Source: Enterococcus lemanii (GTDB taxonomy: Bacteria; Bacillota; Bacilli; Lactobacillales; Enterococcaceae). Taken from it: a stretch of DNA of 62,654 bases. Every line of letters starts with the position of its first letter. Positions within the stretch are counted from its first letter, which is position 1. Both the position numbers and the translations under genes were made by a program. The notes beneath the pieces were generated by a model. The model was not told where the DNA came from. It saw nothing but the letters and a program-made list of their open reading frames with translations, and did not search any database. The DNA is taken from positions 1 to 62,654 of the forward strand of contig NZ_JAFBFD010000013.1 of assembly GCF_016909125.1 (NCBI RefSeq), given 5' to 3'. Positions 1 to 8,362 of the stretch are shown piece after piece.

Positions 1-78
1 AAGGTCATCCTCTGCGCGAGCACTCTTCGTTTTTAACATTTTTTTGAAAAGTAAATTATCTGAATATTCTTATTTTAT
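1..78. other. Window edge downstream of the thiamine operon
   Basis: No gene can be confirmed in these 78 bases. On the minus strand an ATG at 39 opens a frame that stays open to the window edge (13 codons), so a further gene of the thiamine operon, for instance the permease that a ThiZ-like ATPase needs, could start here. There is no clear ribosome binding site before that ATG. I see no terminator hairpin. Confidence 0.25.
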
Positions 79-810
79 TTACGCACCATTAGTGATTAAA
101 ATCCTTTCTAGCTTTTCTCTTTGCTTAACAAAGGCGGGGGAAAAGCGTTGATTCATCTGGCGAGGACGCGGCAAATTTACCGAGAAAATTTCCAAGCCAG
201 TACTTGTCATTAAGGCAATTTTGTCGCTTAATAACAGCGCTTCTTCTAGATCATGTGAAATTAAAATAACGGTTTTTTTCCGCTCTTCCCATAAGCCAAC
301 CAGCCATGCTTGCATTTGGCTTCTCGTAAATCGATCGAGTGCGCCAAAAGGTTCGTCCAACATTAAAACCGACCGTTGCGTCATTAATGTGCGTAAAAAG
401 GCCGCTCGTTGTTTCATCCCACCAGATAATTCATTCGGCAAACGATGCCGATATTCCCACAAACCGGCTTGTTTCAAACCTTGATTCAACACGTCTTGTG
501 AAATTTGAAGCGTTGAATCAAAAGCTTGCCCCAGTTGAATATTTTGTTGCACAGTTTTCCAAGGTAAGAGCGTATCTTTTTGTGGCATGTAGCCTACTTG
601 TAAGCGCGTCAAGGTTGTTTGATTTTGCTTAATCTCACCTGAACTCGCTGGAAGTAATCCTGCTAAAACACGTAATAAGGTGCTTTTCCCACACCCACTT
701 TTGCCAATGATTGTTAAAAATTCATTGTCTTGAATCGTTAAATCAAGAGCAGAAAAAGTCGGCTGTGCATTTTGGGGAAATTGAAACGATAAATTTTCAA
801 CGACAATCAT
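79..810 (-). CDS. thiZ: ABC transporter ATPase, ThiZ-like (NitT/TauT type)
   Basis: ATP-binding subunit of an importer, probably for a thiamine precursor such as hydroxymethylpyrimidine. The 243-residue protein has a Walker A motif (GKSGCGKST), the signature LSGGMKQR, Walker B with LMLDEPFGALD, and the switch histidine in LISHD. That sequence style belongs to the nitrate/taurine/thiamine-precursor ATPases. The start is the ATG at 810, preceded by GAGGAGAG; an upstream in-frame extension to 876 would run into thiD. It is the last visible gene of the TPP-controlled operon, 23 bases after thiD. The permease and binding protein expected in a ThiXYZ system are not in the window, so the substrate is inferred from context. 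Confidence 0.75.
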   Translation of the reverse strand: MIVVENLSFQFPQNAQPTFSALDLTIQDNEFLTIIGKSGCGKSTLLRVLAGLLPASSGEIKQNQTTLTRLQVGYMPQKDTLLPWKTVQQNIQLGQAFDSTLQISQDVLNQGLKQAGLWEYRHRLPNELSGGMKQRAAFLRTLMTQRSVLMLDEPFGALDRFTRSQMQAWLVGLWEERKKTVILISHDLEEALLLSDKIALMTSTGLEIFSVNLPRPRQMNQRFSPAFVKQREKLERILITNGA

Positions 811-833
811 GTTTCTCTCCTCTATTTCAAAAA

Positions 834-1676
834 TTATTGTTGCTCCAATTGAACTTCTGTAACTAAATCTGCCCAATGATTGAGCGGACCATGGCCATGT
901 CCGACTTGAATCTCATTTAAAATGGCGCCTTGTAAAAAACATTTAGCTAAGTAAGTGGCTTGAACAAGAGATGCGCCTTTCGCTAGCTCGGCAACAATCG
1001 CGGCCGATAGCGTATCGCCGGTGCCGTGCGTGCGTTTCGTTTTGATTTTTGGTGCATGGATCCAGTAACTTTCTTCGTTTTCCAATAATAAAAAATCACT
1101 CGCTCGCTCGGAGTCTCGGTGTCCCCCTTTAATCAAAACATTTTTAACGCCTAAACTTTGTAAATACGCGGCTACTTTTTGCATCTGCAGGTCATTCGTA
1201 ATTGAAAGTCCGCTCAGTACTTCTGCTTCCGGGATGTTAGGCGTCACTAAGGTCGCAAGGGGAAGCAAATCCCTTTTGATACTGGCAACTGCCGTGTCGT
1301 TCAACAAAGAATGCCCGCCTTTTGCTATCATCACAGGGTCAACAACTAACGGTCCAAAATCAACCTTTTGCAAATTTTCTACGACACTGTGAACCCGGAC
1401 TTCATCGGCTAACATTCCGGTCTTACAAGCACGAATGTGAAAATCTGCGGCTAAACTAGCAAATTGTGCGGTAATAAATTCAGGTGCGACGGTCATGCTT
1501 TGTTGCACACCAAGCGTATTTTGAGCCGTTAATGCTAAAACAACGTTCATTCCAAAAACACCTCTTGCTTGAAAGGTTTTCAAATCCGCCTGCATACCCG
1601 CACCACCACCTGAATCAGAACCAGCAATCGTAACTACTTGAGGCGTTTGGTTAATTTTTTTCATTTCTTTTTCCAC
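834..1676 (-). CDS. thiD: Bifunctional HMP kinase / HMP-phosphate kinase
   Basis: Phosphorylates 4-amino-5-hydroxymethyl-2-methylpyrimidine twice to give HMP-PP for thiamine assembly. It is a ribokinase-fold enzyme of normal length, with the N-terminal GSDSGGGAGMQAD motif, the substrate-pocket segment VVDPVMIAKGG and the C-terminal anion-hole and base motif THGTGDTLSAA. The first codon is a GTG at 1676 that directly follows the thiE stop and has AGGTGG five bases upstream; an ATG four codons on (1664) is an alternative. It is translationally coupled to thiE and supplies the pyrimidine half of the product that ThiE joins. Confidence 0.93.
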   Translation of the reverse strand: MEKEMKKINQTPQVVTIAGSDSGGGAGMQADLKTFQARGVFGMNVVLALTAQNTLGVQQSMTVAPEFITAQFASLAADFHIRACKTGMLADEVRVHSVVENLQKVDFGPLVVDPVMIAKGGHSLLNDTAVASIKRDLLPLATLVTPNIPEAEVLSGLSITNDLQMQKVAAYLQSLGVKNVLIKGGHRDSERASDFLLLENEESYWIHAPKIKTKRTHGTGDTLSAAIVAELAKGASLVQATYLAKCFLQGAILNEIQVGHGHGPLNHWADLVTEVQLEQQ

Positions 1677-2318
1677 TTACTCCACCTTCTTTATTTCAAA
1701 TTGTTCTAGTGTCTGACATAAGGCTTGTACTTTCTGTGCTGGGTTTTGTGCCAACATGATTTCACTGACCATCGCGACACCAGCAATGGGCAACTTGGCT
1801 AAAGAAAGCATATTTTGATGGTTAATTCCGCCAATTGCTACGACAGGGATTTGCAATTTTTCCGCAATTTCACGTAAAGTTGCTTGACTTGTTCGTGGCC
1901 CTGCTTTTGTTTTGGTTGGAAAAATCGCTCCTGTGCCGACATAATCAGCGCCCTCTTCTTGCGCTTGTTGGGCCCGTTTAAGCGTTTTTGCCGTCACACC
2001 AAGTAAACGATTCGCACCAAGCAATTGACGCGTGACAGCAACGGGTAACTCTTCGTCGCCAATATGAACCCCAGCTGCATCAACAGCTAAACAAATATCG
2101 ACCCGATCATTGATGATTAAAGGGATTTGATAGCGATCAGTTATTTCTTTTACCGCTTGTGCCACTTCAAAAAAACTACGCGTGGAGCGATTTTTTTCAC
2201 GCAATTGCACACAGGTGACGCCGTTTTGGCAAGCACTTTCAATCACTTCTAAAAAACGCTCGTCTGACAAATCAAATTGCCCAGTAACAAGATATAGTTG
2301 ATAAAGGTTTTTCTTCAT
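1677..2318 (-). CDS. thiE: Thiamine-phosphate synthase
   Basis: Joins HMP-PP to hydroxyethylthiazole phosphate to make thiamine phosphate. The 213-residue TIM-barrel protein carries the family landmarks: CVQLREKN near residue 40, [20 protein letters not shown] (pyrophosphate and magnesium site), [14 protein letters not shown], and the phosphate loop AIGGIN. The start overlaps the thiM stop by four bases (ATGA), and the stop abuts the thiD start, so the three enzymes should be made in step. Length and motifs are complete. Confidence 0.94.
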   Translation of the reverse strand: MKKNLYQLYLVTGQFDLSDERFLEVIESACQNGVTCVQLREKNRSTRSFFEVAQAVKEITDRYQIPLIINDRVDICLAVDAAGVHIGDEELPVAVTRQLLGANRLLGVTAKTLKRAQQAQEEGADYVGTGAIFPTKTKAGPRTSQATLREIAEKLQIPVVAIGGINHQNMLSLAKLPIAGVAMVSEIMLAQNPAQKVQALCQTLEQFEIKKVE

Positions 2319-3145
2319 GTTCTCTCTCCTCTAATGGATTTTGTCCAATTTATTTGTTGCCAAAGTAAAGATAGTTGATCCATTACAGTCAGCCGAAACC
2401 AAGCCATTCCGTTTTCTGACTTTAATAATTGTTGGGCTTTTTCACCACAACAATTAAAATAAGCCAGACCTGCGACCGTCGCCACTTCGGGAGCATAACC
2501 TTCCCCAAGTAAAGCAGCAATCAAAGCACCAACAATGTCACCCGTCCCAGTAAAAGCGTTTAATTGTGGCACGCCATTATAAAACTGCCAATCGGCATTC
2601 TTCGTACGCACTAAATCGGTTGCCCCAGTAGCTAAAAAAAGTGTTTCCGGGTATTTTTTATGTAATTTCTGCAGGGCTTGAGCCAAAACTTGTTGCTGGG
2701 CTAACGTATTATCTTTTTGATGACTATCAACACCACAAGCATGATTTGGTAAGTCACAAAAACTTCTTAATTCAGAGTAGTTCCCCTTCACCACAGTCGG
2801 ATGGTAAGCCATTAATTTTTGAGCAAAGGCTTTGCGATCGGCAATCGCACCAATGCCGACTAAATCTAAAACAAATGGTTTTTGTTTTTGGGCACAAGCT
2901 TTAGCCACCAAAAGCATCGCTTGTTTTTTTTCTGATGAAAGATGCCCTAAATTGATCAGAACACTCTTTGTTTGTGGAAATAAATCCGTCATTTCTTCTA
3001 CCGAGTCAGCCATGATGGGGGAAGCATGAACTGCTAGCAAGGCATTGGCTAGTAATTCAGCGGTCACTTCATTCGTTAAACAATGGACAAGTGGCCTTTT
3101 TTTCAAAGGAAAACACGTTTGACAATCCTTTTTAAAATTGTTCAT
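2315..3145 (-). CDS. thiM: Hydroxyethylthiazole kinase
   Basis: Phosphorylates salvaged 4-methyl-5-(2-hydroxyethyl)thiazole, the thiazole substrate of ThiE. The 276-residue protein has the N-terminal [21 protein letters not shown] region, [18 protein letters not shown] and the ribokinase-like ATP and base motif [14 protein letters not shown]. Its start lies inside the 3' end of thiW (14-base overlap). No de novo thiamine genes such as thiC or thiG are present here, so the operon looks devoted to salvage. Confidence 0.93.
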   Translation of the reverse strand: MNNFKKDCQTCFPLKKRPLVHCLTNEVTAELLANALLAVHASPIMADSVEEMTDLFPQTKSVLINLGHLSSEKKQAMLLVAKACAQKQKPFVLDLVGIGAIADRKAFAQKLMAYHPTVVKGNYSELRSFCDLPNHACGVDSHQKDNTLAQQQVLAQALQKLHKKYPETLFLATGATDLVRTKNADWQFYNGVPQLNAFTGTGDIVGALIAALLGEGYAPEVATVAGLAYFNCCGEKAQQLLKSENGMAWFRLTVMDQLSLLWQQINWTKSIRGERT

Positions 3146-3671
3146 TGATTAAGTCCCCTCTTTTAGTAAACAATTGTTGCGTTTTTTGAAAGACAGATAT
3201 TTTTTGCAGACGATTTAATAAACCGTACGCCATCAGTCCGCCAATGAGGGTCGCCCCCATAAAGCGCGGCGTATAAACAAACCAAAACAATTGATTGTGC
3301 GAACCAGTAAACCAAACCATGACCGGATAAGAAAGCAACGATCCGACAATCCCCGTCCCAACCATTTCCCCAAATAGCGCAAACGATACCTTTTGACCCA
3401 TACGATAAAACATTCCCGCAAAAGCCGCCCCAAAGACTGCCCCTGTCAAAGCAAGTGGCGGAATGCTTAATAAAGTCATTCGTAATAAGCCACAAATAAA
3501 AGCCATCGCTGTTGCGTAAAAAGGACCCATTAAAACTGCCCCGATAATATTTACCACACTCGACATCGGCGCCATTCCTTCGATTCGCAACAAAGGCGAA
3601 AGAACAAAATCCAAGGCAATCATCATTGCTAAAACGGTTAATTTCTTTATTTTCCCTTCATGTGTTAACAT
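3132..3671 (-). CDS. thiW: ECF transporter S component ThiW (thiazole uptake)
   Basis: Membrane substrate-capture subunit of an energy-coupling-factor transporter, thought from its usual genomic context to bring in the thiazole precursor. The 179-residue protein is almost entirely hydrophobic, with about five to six helices, and has the family segment LRIEGMAPMSSVVNIIGAVLMGP near its N terminus. I place the start at the ATG at 3671, preceded by AAAGGATGG. A longer open frame to 3800 runs through the riboswitch terminator and is not coding. First gene of the operon, overlapping thiM. The shared ECF energising module (EcfA, EcfA', EcfT) is not in this window. Confidence 0.87.
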   Translation of the reverse strand: MLTHEGKIKKLTVLAMMIALDFVLSPLLRIEGMAPMSSVVNIIGAVLMGPFYATAMAFICGLLRMTLLSIPPLALTGAVFGAAFAGMFYRMGQKVSFALFGEMVGTGIVGSLLSYPVMVWFTGSHNQLFWFVYTPRFMGATLIGGLMAYGLLNRLQKISVFQKTQQLFTKRGDLINEQF

Positions 3672-3703
3672 TAAAAACCCATCCTTTTTTTGTTTTTTTG
3701 TGT

Positions 3704-3740
3704 AAAAAAGACCTTCCGTCAAACATGCTGACGAAAGGCC
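3704..3740 (-). terminator. Intrinsic terminator of the thiW-proximal TPP riboswitch
   Basis: On the minus strand a 12-bp stem (GGCCTTTCGTCA with TGACGGAAGGTC, two G-U pairs) is followed by TTTTTT. It sits between the second aptamer and the thiW ribosome binding site, where a TPP expression platform would be expected. Confidence 0.8.
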
Positions 3741-3807
3741 TTTCCACTCATAACCGACTCCTTTTACATATAAAGCTGTTGTAAAATTTATCGCGTTCAT
3801 TGAATGA

Positions 3808-3883
3808 ATACATTTCCTACGTCAGTCCGAACTGAATCAGGTTCAATGGGTATCATCTCAGCCAAACAGGCACCCCAATGCAT
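3808..3883 (-). ncRNA. TPP riboswitch (second in series, thiW-proximal)
   Basis: THI-box aptamer read on the minus strand. Conserved parts are visible in order: GGGGTGCC, GGCTGAGATGATACCC, TTGAACCTGATTCAGTTCGG and GACGTAGGAAATG. The outer ends close a 7-bp P1 helix (ATGCATT with AATGTAT, one G-U pair). Binding of thiamine pyrophosphate is expected to favour the terminator at 3704-3740 and stop transcription before thiW. Confidence 0.92.
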
Positions 3884-3947
3884 CATTTTTTGATTTAACT
3901 TTTATTTACTTTTTTCCTTTCTCTTTATTTTTTGGTCCATCTAAAAC

Positions 3948-3984
3948 AAAAAAAGGCATCTCCCCTGAAATCGAGGAAATGCCT
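3948..3984 (-). terminator. Intrinsic terminator between the two TPP riboswitches
   Basis: Minus-strand hairpin: AGGCAT and CCTC on the 5' arm pair with GGGA and ATGCCT on the 3' arm, followed by seven T. It directly follows the first aptamer, so that aptamer has its own expression platform. Confidence 0.8.
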
Positions 3985-4020
3985 AAAAGTGTCTACTCAA
4001 AAAAAACGAATACTTTTGAC

Positions 4021-4099
4021 ATGCTCCCTACGATGGTCTTAACCAACAGGTTCAAAGGGTCAGGCCAAGCCTTCTCAACGTCACGACGTCCCCCTGCAT
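4021..4099 (-). ncRNA. TPP riboswitch (first in series, promoter-proximal)
   Basis: A complete second THI-box aptamer on the minus strand: AGGGGGACG, TTGAGAAGG, TGACCCTTTGAACCTGTTGG, TTAAGACCATCGTAGGGA, with closing ATGC and GCAT ends. It lies upstream of the other aptamer in the same leader, giving two TPP sensors and two terminators before thiW. Confidence 0.9.
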
Positions 4100-4123
4100 T
4101 TTTTATAAAATGAAATTAAATGA

Positions 4124-4152
4124 AGTCTACCTTTCTTTTTATAATTCGTCAA
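4124..4152 (-). promoter_or_regulatory. Likely promoter of the thiamine operon
   Basis: Minus strand: -35 TTGACG (4147-4152) and -10 TAGACT (4124-4129) with a 17-base spacer, about 25 bases upstream of the first TPP aptamer. It lies just beyond the xylB stop codon. Confidence 0.55.
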
Positions 4153-4173
4153 CTAAAAGTGTTTGGTTAATTT

Positions 4174-5670
4174 TTAGTCTGCTGCTTTCAATTCGTAACA
4201 AATCTCCCTTGTCGCGGGATAAACTTCACGATAAAGTGCATACTGTTTTTCGTATTTTGCAACATTTTCCGCTATTGGTGTCGCTGCTTTTTGGTAAGAA
4301 ACAAAGGTTTGGGCACAAGTTGGTAAATCTTCAAACCAACCAACGCCCACTGCTGCAAGCATCGCCGCTCCTAAACCGGGTCCTTCTTCTACCGTTAAAC
4401 AAACAATTTCTGCATTAAAAACGTCGGCTTCAATTTGTAGCCAGTCTTGATTTTTAGCGCCACCACCAACTGAAACAATTTGTTTGAATTTTTTACCAGC
4501 CACTTCTTCCATTAATTTTTGGCTATCTTTTAAAGAAAACGTAATTCCTTCAAGCACCGCTTTAGCAAAGTGTTGGAGTGTGTGTTTTGTATCAATACCA
4601 ATAAAACTACCGCGAATTTGACTATCCGGATATGGTGTTCGTTCACCCACAATATAAGGCGTAAATAACAACCCATCGGCCCCTGGTGCAATTTGATCGA
4701 TTCCACTTAACAATTCATCATAACTGGTGTTTTTAGCAAATGTTTCTTTAAACCAACTCAAACTATGGCCGGCTGCTAAAGTCACTCCCATTGAATAGTG
4801 GGTATTGGGCAAGCTATGGTTAAAGAGGTGTAAATCGCCTTGATAATCTGGTAACGCTTGGTCTTCAAAAGATAAAAATACTCCCGAAGTTCCAATACTC
4901 GCCATCCCGGTTTCTGTATTTAAAATACCCGCACCTAACGCCCCACAAGCATTATCCGCACCACCAGCAAAAACTTTAACCGTTTGCTTAAAGCCATATT
5001 TTTCAATAAAATTAGCTTTTAAATTCCCGGTTTGCCCTTGAGAATCGATGAGGGTTGGTAAATAAGTACTTGGAATCGCAAATGCTTCTAATATGGTTTG
5101 TGACCATTCTTTTTTTTCTACATCAAGAAGTAACGTCCCAGCGGCATCCGAATAATCCATGTGTTGCGTGCCGGTTAACCAAAAACCTAAATAATCTTTT
5201 GGCAATAAAAGATGACGAACTTTTTGCCAAGTTTCCGGTTCATTTTCTTGCAGCCACAAAATTTTAGGTAAAGTAAAGCCTTCTAGTGCTTTGTTTTTGG
5301 TTACTTGAATGAGTTTTTCACCAAGTGTAGCGGTAATTTTTTGACATTGTTTCGTCGTTCGGACGTCATTCCATAAAATCGCTGGTCGTAAAACGGTTTG
5401 TTTTTCATCAAGAACGACTAAACTATGCATTTGACCAGAAAAACTAATACCGACTAATTTTTCACTAAAATCAGCAACTTCTTCATTCAAGGTGTCTAAA
5501 ACTTTTTCACAAGCTTTTAACCACTCGCTAGGCTCTTGTTCGCTATAACCAGATTGTAAATGAATTAAAGGATATTCTGCACTCGCTCGATAAATCACGT
5601 GACCGGCTTCATTTAATAAAAGACCTTTCAGTGCGCTTGTTCCTAAATCTAATCCTAAAACATATGCCAT
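4174..5670 (-). CDS. xylB: Xylulokinase
   Basis: Phosphorylates D-xylulose to xylulose 5-phosphate, the entry point to the pentose phosphate or phosphoketolase pathway. The 498-residue FGGY-family kinase has the N-terminal phosphate motif GLDLGTSALKG, the xylulokinase-type SFSGQMHSLV, ILWNDVR, the GADNACGALG and GTSGVFLSF segments and the C-terminal ATP-site GGGAKNQDW. It starts 19 bases after xylA with AAAGGAG before the ATG, so xylA and xylB form an operon. Its 3' end runs up to the promoter of the thiamine operon, and I see no strong terminator between them. Confidence 0.95.
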   Translation of the reverse strand: MAYVLGLDLGTSALKGLLLNEAGHVIYRASAEYPLIHLQSGYSEQEPSEWLKACEKVLDTLNEEVADFSEKLVGISFSGQMHSLVVLDEKQTVLRPAILWNDVRTTKQCQKITATLGEKLIQVTKNKALEGFTLPKILWLQENEPETWQKVRHLLLPKDYLGFWLTGTQHMDYSDAAGTLLLDVEKKEWSQTILEAFAIPSTYLPTLIDSQGQTGNLKANFIEKYGFKQTVKVFAGGADNACGALGAGILNTETGMASIGTSGVFLSFEDQALPDYQGDLHLFNHSLPNTHYSMGVTLAAGHSLSWFKETFAKNTSYDELLSGIDQIAPGADGLLFTPYIVGERTPYPDSQIRGSFIGIDTKHTLQHFAKAVLEGITFSLKDSQKLMEEVAGKKFKQIVSVGGGAKNQDWLQIEADVFNAEIVCLTVEEGPGLGAAMLAAVGVGWFEDLPTCAQTFVSYQKAATPIAENVAKYEKQYALYREVYPATREICYELKAAD

Positions 5671-5689
5671 CTTTTTTCTCCTTTAAGGC

Positions 5690-6997
5690 TTAAAATAAGT
5701 AGTCATTTAAACGAGATTTCACAAATTCTAAGTGATTTGATTCGACTTTGATTTCTTCATTTTTCAAAGCATAATCGGTTAAACTTTCTAAATCTTCATC
5801 GCCCGCGACAATGCTTGCGCCAATCCCTGTTTGGTAGCTTGCATAACGTTTTTCTTTAATTTCATCAAAGAAGCGATCTTCTTTTAAGGCTGCCGCTGCT
5901 TTTAAGCCACGAGCATAAGTATCCATCCCAGCGATATGTGCTAAGAACAAATCTTCCATTTCAAAAGATGAACGGCGCACTTTCGAGTCAAAGTTAATAC
6001 CACCTGGCGCAATCCCACCATTTTCTAAAATTTCATACATCGCTAAAGTCGTATCAAAGACATTCGTTGGGAATTCATCGGTATCCCAGCCAAGTAAGGG
6101 ATCGCCTTGATTCGCATCAATCGAACCTAAAGCATCATAACAACGAGCGACATTTAATTCGTGTTCAAAGGTATGCCCAGCCAAAGTTGCGTGGTTTGCT
6201 TCTAAGTTTAGTTTGAAGTCGCCTTCTAAACCATATTTTTGAATAAAGGCCATCGCAGTTGCCGCATCAAAATCATATTGGTGCGTTGATGGTTCTTTTG
6301 GTTTTGGTTCAATTAAAAATTGTGGTTTGTGGCCAATTTTTTCACCATAAGCAATCGCCATCTTGAATAAACGGGCAATGTTGTCTTGCTCAAATTTCAT
6401 ATCTGTATTTAATAATGATTCGTACCCTTCACGGCCACCCCAAAAGACGTAGTTTTCGCCACCTAATTTTTTACTAATGTCTAAACCTTTTTTCACTTGT
6501 GCGGCGGCATGCGCAAACACATCGGCATTGCTTGAAGAAGCTGCACCATGAACATAGCGTGGATTGGAAAACATATTAGCGGTATTCCATAGTAATTTGA
6601 TACCGGTTTGGTCCATTTTTTCTTTAATTAAATCGGTAATCGTGTCGATATTGGCGAAGAATTCTTCTAATGAATCCCCTTCAGGAGCAATATCGATATC
6701 ATGGAAACAGAAATACTCAACGCCTAATTTTTCTAAAATTTCAAAGAAGGCTTCCACGCGATTTTTAGCCGTCTCCATTGGTGTTTCTCCCCACCAATTT
6801 CGAATATTCGTTGGGTTACCAAAAGGATCCGAACCATCTTGCGTCATTGTATGCCAATAAGCCACTGCAAAACGCAAGTGCTCTTTCATTGTTTTGCCTA
6901 AGACGATTTCTTCCGGGTTATAATGACGAAAAGCAAACGGGTTATCCGCTGTTTTTCCTTCGTAGTGAATTTTACCAATGTTTTCAAAATATGCCAT
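5690..6997 (-). CDS. xylA: Xylose isomerase
   Basis: Converts D-xylose to D-xylulose. The 435-residue length fits class II xylose isomerases. Visible landmarks are [13 protein letters not shown] (catalytic His99, Asp102), [29 protein letters not shown] with metal-binding Glu, [13 protein letters not shown] (metal-binding Glu and His) and [20 protein letters not shown] (metal-binding Asp). The start has TGGAGGAAAG upstream. First gene of the xylAB operon. The gene diverges from an AraC-type regulator across only 86 bases, and that regulator is its probable activator. Confidence 0.97.
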   Translation of the reverse strand: MAYFENIGKIHYEGKTADNPFAFRHYNPEEIVLGKTMKEHLRFAVAYWHTMTQDGSDPFGNPTNIRNWWGETPMETAKNRVEAFFEILEKLGVEYFCFHDIDIAPEGDSLEEFFANIDTITDLIKEKMDQTGIKLLWNTANMFSNPRYVHGAASSSNADVFAHAAAQVKKGLDISKKLGGENYVFWGGREGYESLLNTDMKFEQDNIARLFKMAIAYGEKIGHKPQFLIEPKPKEPSTHQYDFDAATAMAFIQKYGLEGDFKLNLEANHATLAGHTFEHELNVARCYDALGSIDANQGDPLLGWDTDEFPTNVFDTTLAMYEILENGGIAPGGINFDSKVRRSSFEMEDLFLAHIAGMDTYARGLKAAAALKEDRFFDEIKEKRYASYQTGIGASIVAGDEDLESLTDYALKNEEIKVESNHLEFVKSRLNDYLF

Positions 6998-7083
6998 GTT
7001 TCTTTCCTCCAGTTATATTTGTTTTTTATATTTGCTTCCTTTTTCCCCATCCTTTATAGTTAACGTAGGAAAGGAGCTTACTT

Positions 7084-8037
7084 ATGTCTACTACGGAATT
7101 TGAATTAGTTGAACACCATAAGCTACAAGGAATTAAAGCTTTTTTAATTGATATGAATTATCGTCGCCCGCATTTACATTCTGACTTAGAAATTATTTAC
7201 GTGTTGCGCGGAACACTTGCTTTAACGATGGATTCAAAAACTTATTACGTGCGTAAAAATGAGTTTATTGTGATTAACGCGTTTCAGTTACATGAACTTG
7301 CGACACCTCAACAAGTTAAGTTACTTATTTTGCAAATCAATCCAAAAGAATACGAAACTTTTTTCCCACAAATTAATGAAATTCTTTTTCAAAATCAAGT
7401 GTTAACGAACGCGAATTTGACGAATTTTGGATCCTTTAAGCAACTTTTTTTACAAACTTGTTTGGTTTACTTCCAAGAAAATTCCTTCTTCCAATTAGAA
7501 TGTCATGGGTATGCGGCACTCACGCTATTTGCTTTACTCGAGCAGGCTCCTTATGACGTCATTTCTGAAAAAGAACAAAATGCTCTTTTGTTACGAAAAG
7601 AACGTTTGCGTCGTATGATTGATTATATTCAACAACATTTTCATGAAAAATTACTTTTAGCCGATTTGGCCAAGCAAGAAAATTTATCCATCAACTACCT
7701 TTCGCATTTTTTCCAAAATCATCTCGGGATGTCGTTTCAAAATTATTTAAACCACATTCGGTGTGAGAAAGCCCATTTTTTAATTAAAAATACGGAAATG
7801 AGTTTGTTAAACATTAGTGAGACTTGTGGTTTTTCTGATTTGCGTTATTTAAATCGTGCCTTCCAACAAATTTATCACTTTTCGCCCAAAGCCTACCGTA
7901 AACAATTGCAAATGGATCTTAAACAACCCGAAAAGAAACTTGGAAAAAAAATTCAAGAACAAGAATTTATTCATCAAAAAGCCAACAGTCTTGCCGTCAC
8001 CACGCAATTATTATCAGGAGACTTTTTTGACAAATAG
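7084..8037 (+). CDS. AraC-family regulator, likely of xylAB
   Basis: Probable xylose-responsive activator of the divergent xylAB operon. Residues 1 to about 90 form a cupin-like sensing domain (YRRPHLHSDLEIIYVLRGTLAL). Two AraC helix-turn-helix units follow at about 180-275, including LADLAKQENLSINYLSHFFQNHLGMSF and ISETCGFSDLRYLNRAFQQI. About 40 charged residues follow the DNA-binding domain, a longer tail than usual. GGAAAGGAG precedes the ATG. Enterococci and bacilli often use a ROK-type XylR repressor for this job; here the neighbour is AraC-type. The inducer is inferred from position only. Confidence 0.87.
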   Translation: MSTTEFELVEHHKLQGIKAFLIDMNYRRPHLHSDLEIIYVLRGTLALTMDSKTYYVRKNEFIVINAFQLHELATPQQVKLLILQINPKEYETFFPQINEILFQNQVLTNANLTNFGSFKQLFLQTCLVYFQENSFFQLECHGYAALTLFALLEQAPYDVISEKEQNALLLRKERLRRMIDYIQQHFHEKLLLADLAKQENLSINYLSHFFQNHLGMSFQNYLNHIRCEKAHFLIKNTEMSLLNISETCGFSDLRYLNRAFQQIYHFSPKAYRKQLQMDLKQPEKKLGKKIQEQEFIHQKANSLAVTTQLLSGDFFDK

Positions 8038-8177
8038 CTTCATTTTGATAAACCGTTTTCATTTTTACATCCTTATCTTAGCAAGCTTTTAAATAAAAAT
8101 CTTGAACGTTCTTACGATTTTTTATAGACTATCTTGTGATTTCAATTTTCGCTCCAAAAATAAATCTTTTTTAATAT

Positions 8178-8206
8178 TTGTTTTTCTTTCAACCAAGTGC
8201 TAAACT
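8178..8206 (+). promoter_or_regulatory. Likely promoter of the fluoride-responsive transcript
   Basis: -35 TTGTTT (8178-8183) and -10 TAAACT (8201-8206) with a 17-base spacer. The start would fall about six bases before the fluoride aptamer. The rest of the 325-base gap from 8038 shows nothing else I can support. Confidence 0.5.
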
Positions 8207-8211
8207 AAACA

Positions 8212-8262
8212 CACAGGGATGGTGCTCCCTATAACTGCCAGTGATGGCTGATGGCGCCTGTT
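8212..8262 (+). ncRNA. Fluoride riboswitch (crcB motif)
   Basis: The sequence GGGATGGTGCTCCC, ATAACTGCC, then GGCTGATGGCGCC reproduces the fluoride aptamer layout: first stem with the conserved GATG loop, the AACTGCC strand, and the GGCTGATGGC(G)CC strand. The 3' arm of the aptamer is shared with the first strand of the following terminator, the expected arrangement for a switch that turns genes on when fluoride binds. Confidence 0.88.
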
Positions 8263-8329
8263 AGATACAAGGGTTTATTTGTCGTGCCAATTGACGCGAA
8301 ATAATGTCTTGTATGTAACAGGCTTTTTT
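8256..8329 (+). terminator. Fluoride riboswitch expression-platform terminator
   Basis: Long hairpin: GCCTGTTA (8256-8263) pairs with TAACAGGC (8316-8323), extended inward by ATACAAG with CTTGTAT and ATTT with AAAT, then TTTTTT. Its 5' arm overlaps the end of the aptamer, so the two structures should compete. Confidence 0.85.
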
Positions 8330-8362
8330 GTGTTAAAAAAACAATAGTGAGGGTGTTGGCTT

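Noticed and set aside
3672-3800. N-terminal extension of thiW through the riboswitch terminator
   Set aside because: The frame encodes the hairpin itself; the ATG at 3671 has a proper binding site and gives the normal protein start.
4110-4418. Plus-strand open frame of 102 codons opposite the xylB end
   Set aside because: Antisense to xylB C-terminal coding sequence and the thiamine promoter, with no homology-like features.
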